A model generated the notes under the pieces. It made no database searches. It was not told where the DNA came from and saw only the letters and a program-made list of their open reading frames with translations. From contig BCHU01000005.1 of the NCBI GenBank assembly GCA_001599715.1, positions 1,534,902 through 1,598,901 on the forward strand: a stretch of 64,000 bases of DNA, given 5' to 3'. This document shows positions 58,865-64,000 of the stretch, in pieces. Position 1 is the first letter of the stretch. The number at the start of each line of letters is the position of its first letter. This DNA is from Phaeotremella fagi. Its lineage: Eukaryota; Basidiomycota; Tremellomycetes; Tremellales; Phaeotremellaceae. The translations under genes were made by a program, and so were the position numbers.

Positions 58865-59600
58865 TTTAGACGAATCATGGCCAAAAGCACAAGTACTGCA
58901 GCTAGGTAGATCAACAGAGACGAGCAACGTCGGCATTGAAGAGGGATACCACCCATACTCTCAGCAAGACCCACGCGTTTTTTCAAGTGGATCAAATGTC
59001 TACGTGAACAGACATTTAGAGAGGCAATCAGCCGGTCGTTTGGTCAGAAGGGGGGTGTGATAGTCTGAACATCCCTCTTCCTCGTTATCTCGAAAGACGT
59101 GATATCGTTAAGTCAGTACTAGATCTCACAGGTGAACATGATTCTCTGAAGGAGCCATAGAGTACCAACTTTAAGGTTAAGGATATCGAAAGGTTCAGAT
59201 TCAATACCAAATTTTGAGTCATACAAAACCAGTCCAAGCCAAATTGCTCGTCTGAAAGAGGCCATGGAATCTGCCTAGTTGTTAAAAGAGAGCAACTCTT
59301 GGTTCAACTTGAACATTTCCAAGAAACAAATCCACCAGATAATTTGAAGAGACATCCAACATTTGTTGTCTGCCCAATTGCCATCTGCCAATCAATTGTC
59401 TTGTTGGAAGCAGTAAAGGTTATACCTAGTTTTGGGATGTTTTTGGTACAAACAAAGCACCATATGTCTAGCTGCAATGAAATGGTCTTTGTTAAATAAT
59501 GGCAAACAGATGAATCATAGTGGAAGCATATGCTTTAGATAAAAGTTTGTGGGTTTTGCATCATGCAATGAATGGGGCACGAAACATGTAGTGGGGTTTT
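58865..59600 (-). mobile_element. Decayed Ty1/copia pol 3' end (RNase H remnant)
   Basis: Reading the minus strand from about 59600 downwards, disabled by stops and frameshifts, gives NKDHFIAARHMVLCLY (compare copia HW-AAK--LRYL), then NVGCLFKLSGGFVSWKCSS and ADSMASFRRAIWLGLVL (compare STSGY-F-L-GG-ISWKSK...EAEYMA---A--E--WL). Further on, RYHVFRDNEEEG and KRPADCLSKCLFT match the copia RYHF-R---EEG and QPAD-LTK-L blocks. The order and spacing are those of the copia RNase H domain and pol C-terminus. At least three stops and two frame changes show it is a dead relic. The left LTR at 59638 has inserted just upstream of it. Confidence 0.72.
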
Positions 59601-59902
59601 CCATTGCAAAAGACAATTATTAACTTTAATTCCAAGCTGTCACGCTGGGTCGTAGGGGGAACTAGGACTAAGAGGGGATTGGTTACTGACTTGCTGGGTG
59701 GACTAGGACTTGAGGTTGATAGATGATATTAAAATAATGAAATGGAATAATATAATAACAGTATAACAGTATAACAATAGATGTGACTATGGAAGATCAT
59801 ACTGAGTGGCCAATGTTATTAACTAAATATAAATGACTGCAATGTAGACGAAATATATGTTTGTATAGTTAATAGTATAAGTCAAAGAGTAATAGACTAT
59901 GA

Positions 59903-60661
59903 TGTTACGACCCAGTAGTCTGGACTCGCAACACTTATCCTATTTCTTATTGTTCTATTTCATTAGGTACCATTCACTCCGTTTTCCTTCCCTTGCTTGA
60001 TTACTACTTTTGGTAGTATCAACGAGTTTCTCTTTTATTCTATTGTTCTATTTAATTAGGTACCATTTAATCCGTTTTCCTTCCCTTGGTTTTAACGACG
60101 TATTCTACTTCTTTATTGTTCTCTTTAATTAGGTACCGATCACAACGTCCTCTTGTTCCTTCATCCCTGATCAGACAAAAGACCTCTTGTGACCAGGTAC
60201 CAATCAATCCGTTTATTTATTTCCTTTCCCTTCAAGAACAATAGACTTATTCTTCAAGGTACAGTTTAATCTGTTTATTCTATCCCAATTGGTAGAACAA
60301 TAGGAAACTTAGTACTTTCCCTTTTATATTTGCCACCCACTCCTATGTCGTTCTCTAGAATTCATACATATAAATAGTCCATAGAAATGCCCTCTGGATC
60401 TACTTCCGAGAGTTGAAATATCACAAGTTACTTCATTACCTTCACTAGTCTTATCTTCGCCACAACCAACCCCTCAAGACTACTCCCGTACTTGACTACT
60501 TGATTGCACCTAGCTAATCTAGCTTCGGTAATCTGTCCTGCACGTGCTAGTCCTGTACAACCACATCCCGTCCGAGAACTAGTTATCACTTATACTCTAT
60601 CTACCGCCACGTGTATCTCCCGTCCGCCTCCTCTAGTCTCGACCTAGATCAGGCCTTAACA
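59903..60661 (+). mobile_element. Solo LTR, family B (759 bp), nested inside family A LTR
   Basis: Ends are TGTTACGACC and GGCCTTAACA, with terminal inverted TGTTA/TAACA. It is flanked by a perfect 5-bp duplication TATGA (59898-59902 and 60662-60666). The opposite family A copy at 61419-61947 shows the empty site with a single TATGA (in its complement, about 61680), which proves an insertion of exactly this interval. A TATA-like box (ATATAAATAG, about 60368) lies downstream of five imperfect repeats of a GGTACC-containing unit, in a layout resembling an LTR promoter. Plus orientation follows from this box. Confidence 0.88.
59962..60285 (+). repeat. Five imperfect GGTACC repeats inside LTR B
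   Basis: Units resembling ATTAGGTACCATTNANTCCG recur at about 59962, 60055, 60127, 60193 and 60255, spaced about 60-95 bp and upstream of the TATA-like box. Early copies are followed by TTTTCCTTCCCTT. They could be enhancer-like repeats of the LTR promoter; that role is inference. Confidence 0.65.
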
Positions 60662-60924
60662 TATGAACTAAAAAGGGATAAAGGATTAGGGATGAAAAAC
60701 AAAGGGTTCAGACCTGTTGTGAGATCCAAAGTTAAGGGAAAAGAAATAGAAGTAGTAAAATAAGTGTCCTATATATATGTCTGAACAAGGGAATCGTATG
60801 GAATTTTCTCATGAATAGCAGGATTGCCACTATCTGAGCGGAAGTTACATCAGAGTATGGAAGTATTATTTCGAGGAGAGAAGAATGTTGCGCCACACTG
60901 ATTCCATGTTACGTATTCATTACA

Positions 60925-61418
60925 CAAGCAGATGTAATGATTGAAAGGCGTTGTAATTGAGAACAACTGTGAACAGCTATGATCCATATACATATACAAG
61001 GCGATCCATTTATTCATCCTTGACTTTTCTTTCTTCTTTTACTAAAGGTTGACGATCCCCAAATACAAATCTTTTCCACTTATTTCATTTATCCTTATCT
61101 ATCATCACGCTACCAGAGCGGCCTTTCTACAAGTCGAAGAAAGGTTCAGCTGCTTTGACCCCCAGGTGATAACTGTCACTTCTAATGTGCCACTCCTGAG
61201 TTCTGAGTATGGTCGTAACAGGTCGTTCCTATGATTACTGATGTTGCTGTGATGAAATTGATTGTTTTGTTTGCCCCTGGGATGGCTCACGACAGTCGAG
61301 TAGATGTAGTTTGTTTGATAGTTTATTAAGTATTAGTTGGTTTTTCGGATTTCTGTGATCGACTAGTGTAGATTCCTAACATCAATGATATTTCAACTTG
61401 AAGACAATGATCCAGAGG
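60925..61418 (-). mobile_element. Spacer between LTRs with a second copia RNase H scrap
   Basis: No gene. On the minus strand about 61105-61205 reads SGTLEVTVITWGSK then QLNLSSTCRKAALVA, which resembles the copia RNase H block SG--F---G--ISW-SK-Q-TVALSSTEAEYVA. It is short and followed by a stop, so I treat it as a probable relic only, separate from the better-preserved one at 58.9-59.6 kb. Confidence 0.4.
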
Positions 61419-61947
61419 TGTAATGAATATGTAACACGGAATCCAATTGACGTAACATGTCTCTCTCCTCCAAATTATACTTCCATACTCTGATGAAACA
61501 TCCGCTCAGATAGTGAAAGTCCCGCTATTCATGAGAAAGTTTCATATGAATCCCTCGTTCAGACATATATATAGGACACTTATTTTACTACTTTCATTTC
61601 TTTTTCCTTAACTTTGAATCTCACGACAGAAGGTATGAACCCTTCGTTTTTCATCCCTAATCCTTTATCCCTTTTTAGTTCATAGTCTATTACTCTTTGA
61701 CTTATACTATTAACTATGCAAACATATATCTCGTCTACATCGTAATCATTTATATTTAGTTAATATTATTTGCCACTCAGTATTATCTTCCATAGTCACA
61801 TCTATTATGATACTGTTATACTATTCTTATCTTACTTTATTTAACTACTTTATTATCATCTATCAACCTCAAGTCCTAGTCCACCAAGCAAGTCAGTGAC
61901 CAATCCCCTCCTAGTTCTAGTCGTCCCCACAACGCCCCAGCATGACA
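61419..61947 (+). mobile_element. Solo LTR, family A, right copy
   Basis: 529 bp, starting TGTAATGAATATG and ending CCCCAGCATGACA, flanked by the 5-bp direct repeat AGAGG (61414-61418 and 61948-61952). It aligns over its full length to the reverse complement of the left copy with modest divergence and small indels. A TATATATAGG box (about 61567) lies 150 bp in. Because its target duplication differs from the left copy's CAAGC, it is an independent insertion, not one arm of a duplicated inverted repeat. Confidence 0.87.
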
Positions 61948-62046
61948 AGAGGGCATTTCTATGTACTACTACATCAGTTGCCATGCCGTATGTAAAGAGG
62001 AAGAAAATGATAAATATGGTTCTCTGTTACTCTCCTAAAGCAAACA

Positions 62047-62703
62047 CGTAATCAATATCTAACACGGAATTACAATTATTATCGTCAGATGGGCGTAATA
62101 AGATTATATGTCTTTGCAATCAATACTTCCAAAGCCTGATTGAGTTCCGCTCAGATGATGATAGTCTTGCCATTCATGTAAAACCTTTGGGCAGAATCAT
62201 TGTTCAGACAGATGAATGGAACGATGTTTATAGTACTTCTAACTCTTTTTCTTCTTGTGTCATGATCGCGTGAAGAATCTGAGTGGCAAATACTGCTTAA
62301 TAAGCAGCGTACATTGAACATTCATTGAACATACATTGAACGTTCATTCTATTTTTTACCCTGAGGGACAGACATATATATGGGCCAATGTTTTCTGTAC
62401 TTTCCTTTTCTTTTTCCACAATTTCGGATCTCACATTGAGAAAGTCTGAACCCTTCACTTTTCATTCCTAATCCTTATCTCTTTTTGGTTTATAGTCTTT
62501 TACTCCTTGACTCATGATATGAACTATACATACATGATTCATCTGCATTGTAGTCATTTATCTTTATTAAATAAGAATATTTACTACTCACGTTATCTTT
62601 CCATGGTCACAACTCTGATTATACTATATTATTTAATCTATTTGTTGATTTACTATCATCCACCTACCTCAAGTCCTAGTTCAGCCGTACGTCAGTGACC
62701 AAT
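62047..62703 (+). mobile_element. Older diverged LTR of family A
   Basis: Same orientation as the right copy. Aligned landmarks are CGTAATCAATATCTAACACGG, GCTCAGATGATGATAGT, CAGACATATATATGGG, GAACCCTTCACTTTTCATTC, TAGTCTTTTACTCC and CCTCAAGTCCTAGTTC...GTCAGTGACCAATC. It is more diverged, lacks the terminal ~45 bp and has ~110 extra bp in which the CAGACA...CTTTTTC promoter segment occurs twice (about 62195-62260 and 62365-62430). No flanking duplication was found, consistent with age or truncation. Confidence 0.72.
62311..62348 (+). repeat. Short CATTGAAC tandem repeat
   Basis: Three to four tandem units of CATTGAACAT/CATTGAACGT lie inside the extra sequence of the diverged LTR. This marks a local duplication; no function is implied. 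Confidence 0.6.
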
Positions 62704-62935
62704 CATTTTTTAACCCGCGCTACAGATGAAAAGCTCCAAAATCGATAATTGTACACTGCAGCACTGGCATCTTCGTCTACCTTTGCGGTAAATAAGATCC
62801 GAGCAACTTTGTCTGCCGCAATTGAGTTGGAACAATATTTTCAATCGGTTTCTATCAATTGATTCGACGTTAAACAGATGGAACACCTTTGACAATAGAT
62901 AGGACAAGTTTTTGCAATTTGTCAGACGGCTATCT
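62704..62935 (-). mobile_element. Possible Ty3/gypsy integrase fragment
   Basis: One minus-strand frame with stops reads IAKTCPIYCQRCSICL followed by DKVARILFTAKVDEDASAAV and YNYRFWSFSSVA. This is reminiscent of the gypsy integrase zinc region (V--C--CQR-K) and the start of the catalytic core (D--s---h-ip-----ta---A---f). It adjoins the truncated end of the diverged LTR. The match is weak and unverified. Confidence 0.3.
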
Positions 62936-62969
62936 TGATCAACAAGAGTTGCCCAAATCCGACTGCGAG

Positions 62970-63126
62970 GTTGACGTTCGAGGTTAACTTCGAGGTGATA
63001 ACTCGAGGTTGTTTATTCGAGGTTGATGTCGAGGTTGATGTCGAGGTTGATGTCGAGGTTGATGTCGAGGTTGAGTTCGAGGATTGAGTTCGAGGTTGAA
63101 TACTAAATTGACGTCGAGGTTGAATC
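62970..63126 (+). repeat. CGAGGTTGA tandem repeat array 1
   Basis: Four perfect copies of the 12-bp unit TCGAGGTTGATG (63017-63064) sit inside a longer degenerate array of CGAGGTT(G)A units starting at about 62970. No reading frame of interest; it looks like an expanded minisatellite. Confidence 0.85.
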
Positions 63127-63507
63127 TCTTAAGGGTGATTGACTACACAGTTAAGAGAAGGTTGATCAAGATAGCTCGATGTAAGGTGATAACGATGCAG
63201 AGTACTATAAACTAAGAATTATCTAAGAGAAGACAAAAGTACGAGATCGATGCAGTTCAAGCACCAATCCCTCGAGATATATATATGTCAGAAATAAACA
63301 AAAGGAAATAGGAAACAATAAAGAATAAAACAATAACTACGTATAAACAATAAGTCACCAGGACAATAGTGTTTAAGAAACAAAAGGATTAAGATCAAAG
63401 ACGTTTAGCAAACAAAAGAAACAGGAACAAGGTACAATAGCACAAAAAGACTAACCAATACTTCTGAAACGGTATTGTTAGTTGAGTTCTAAAATTAAGT
63501 TAACCAA
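63127..63507. other. A-rich spacer between repeat arrays
   Basis: Purine/A-rich sequence with ACAATA and AACAAA runs and a TATATATATG box near 63282. It faintly resembles the complement of the GGTACC/CTATTGTT region of LTR B, which I could not confirm. No gene seen. Confidence 0.4.
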
Positions 63508-63660
63508 GTTAACTTCGAGGTAACGATGGATTCGAGGTTCGAGGTAAATTCGAGGTTCAAGATAAATTCGAGGTTCGAGGTAACGATGAATTCGAGGTTG
63601 AGGTTTCAATTCGAGGTTGAGGTTTGAGCTCGAGGTTGAGGTTTGAGGTCGAGGTTGAGC
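63508..63660 (+). repeat. CGAGGTTGA tandem repeat array 2
   Basis: Degenerate repeats of TTCGAGGTTCGAGGTAA, TTCGAGGTTGAGGTTT and related units. They share the CGAGGTT core with array 1 and lie ~400 bp farther right. Confidence 0.8.
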
Positions 63661-64000
63661 ATAGCGTCATGACAGTCGATCCCACCTTCAAAGTTAGCAA
63701 CCGTCCTCGGTTGCCAAGGGACAACCATTAAAGGCAGCAACCAATAAAAGCGGTGTAGTGAGGATCCAAAAAGTGAAACGAAGTTGATGCCAAGAGTGTA
63801 TTCGAGGTGATAACGATGATGAACTTGAGTAGATTGTGAAAGCGATGATGATAACCAATACCAAAAATAAATCAACCGGAGGTATATTCGAAGGTAACCA
63901 CATGGGTCCAGAGACAGTCGAGGTAGTTGACCAGAGGAGGAAGGTATTGATGGTAGTTGAAACAGATAGNTGCGCAGTTGAAAAANNAGGNNGNTNNTNG
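63661..64000. other. Right window end with ambiguous bases
   Basis: No gene supported; minus-strand frames at 63606-63903 overlap the repeats and lack ATG context or known motifs. Isolated N calls begin at 63970 and become dense in the last 15 bases, marking a low-quality contig end or assembly gap. Confidence 0.6.

Larger units (their letters stand above)
59638..60924 (-). mobile_element. Solo LTR, family A, left copy, split by a nested LTR
   Basis: It begins TGTCACGCTGGG and ends ATTCATTACA on the plus strand and is flanked by the 5-bp direct repeat CAAGC (59633-59637 and 60925-60929). Without the nested insertion (59903-60661 plus one 5-bp duplication) it is 523 bp and aligns end to end, in reverse orientation, with the copy at 61419-61947. 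The minus strand is taken as sense because on that strand a TATATATAGG box lies in the middle. No internal retroelement region adjoins, so it is a solo LTR, the usual product of LTR-LTR recombination. Confidence 0.85.

Noticed and set aside
59638..61947. A single large inverted repeat or palindromic DNA transposon
   Set aside because: Each arm has its own different 5-bp target duplication and TG...CA ends, so these are two separate LTR insertions.
63606..63903. Minus-strand frames of 69 and 89 aa at the right end
   Set aside because: They overlap tandem repeats, show repeat-encoded Leu/Asp/Pro patterns and match no family.
1..64000. CRISPR arrays, bacterial operons, ribosome binding sites, rRNA or tRNA genes
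   Set aside because: Eukaryotic spliced genes throughout; no regularly spaced direct repeats, and no convincing tRNA A/B boxes were noticed, though a tRNA scan was not possible.

Overview
This window is nuclear DNA from a basidiomycete yeast, most likely a Tremellomycete of the Cryptococcus/Kwoniella group. The signs are small, tightly packed genes cut by many introns of about 40-70 bp with GT-AG ends and CTRAC-like branch sites, short intergenic gaps, frequent divergent and convergent pairs, and basidiomycete-type protein families. The genus is inference; no species-specific marker was read.

From 1 to 58,472 it is ordinary gene-dense chromosome with 25 recognisable genes. The left part (1-15.4 kb, all on the minus strand) holds an orphan intronless gene, a GDP-fucose-transporter-like protein, an APC-family permease, a Pho80-type cyclin, a SUT-type alpha-glucoside/sucrose transporter and ceramide glucosyltransferase. 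The middle (15.5-46 kb) alternates strands: a Maf/ASMTL pyrophosphatase, a Shewanella-like membrane phosphatase, a membrane-anchored methyltransferase with an apparent reading-frame break, a second orphan, RAD18, the very long UTP20, an RBM5/10-like splicing factor, complex I subunit NDUFB4, TAPT1/EMP65, GPI2/PIG-C, COX17, ETFRF1 (LYRM5), an unknown multi-pass membrane protein, a type II haloacid dehalogenase and the septation GTPase Spg1/Tem1. The right part (46-58.5 kb, all plus strand) holds an Mmc1-like mitochondrial protein, a mitochondrial Msp1/ATAD1-clade AAA ATPase, the spliceosomal helicase PRP22 and ribokinase. Several neighbours serve mitochondria (NDUFB4, COX17, ETFRF1, Mmc1-like, the AAA ATPase), and COX17 and ETFRF1 share one divergent promoter.

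From 58,473 to the end the character changes abruptly: no intact gene, decayed Ty1/copia pol (RNase H) on the minus strand, three copies of one ~525-bp LTR family in both orientations, a second 759-bp LTR nested in the first copy, a possible Ty3/gypsy integrase scrap, and CGAGGTTGA-type tandem repeats running into an N-containing end. Two LTR copies and the nested LTR each keep perfect 5-bp target-site duplications, so the order of insertions can be read directly. This retroelement graveyard beside a gap resembles a pericentromeric (or subtelomeric) boundary. No undescribed gene system was found; the most informative novelty is this nested LTR stratigraphy, followed by splicing oddities (an 11-nt microexon, a GC-AG intron, a NAGNAG acceptor) and the broken frame in the methyltransferase gene.
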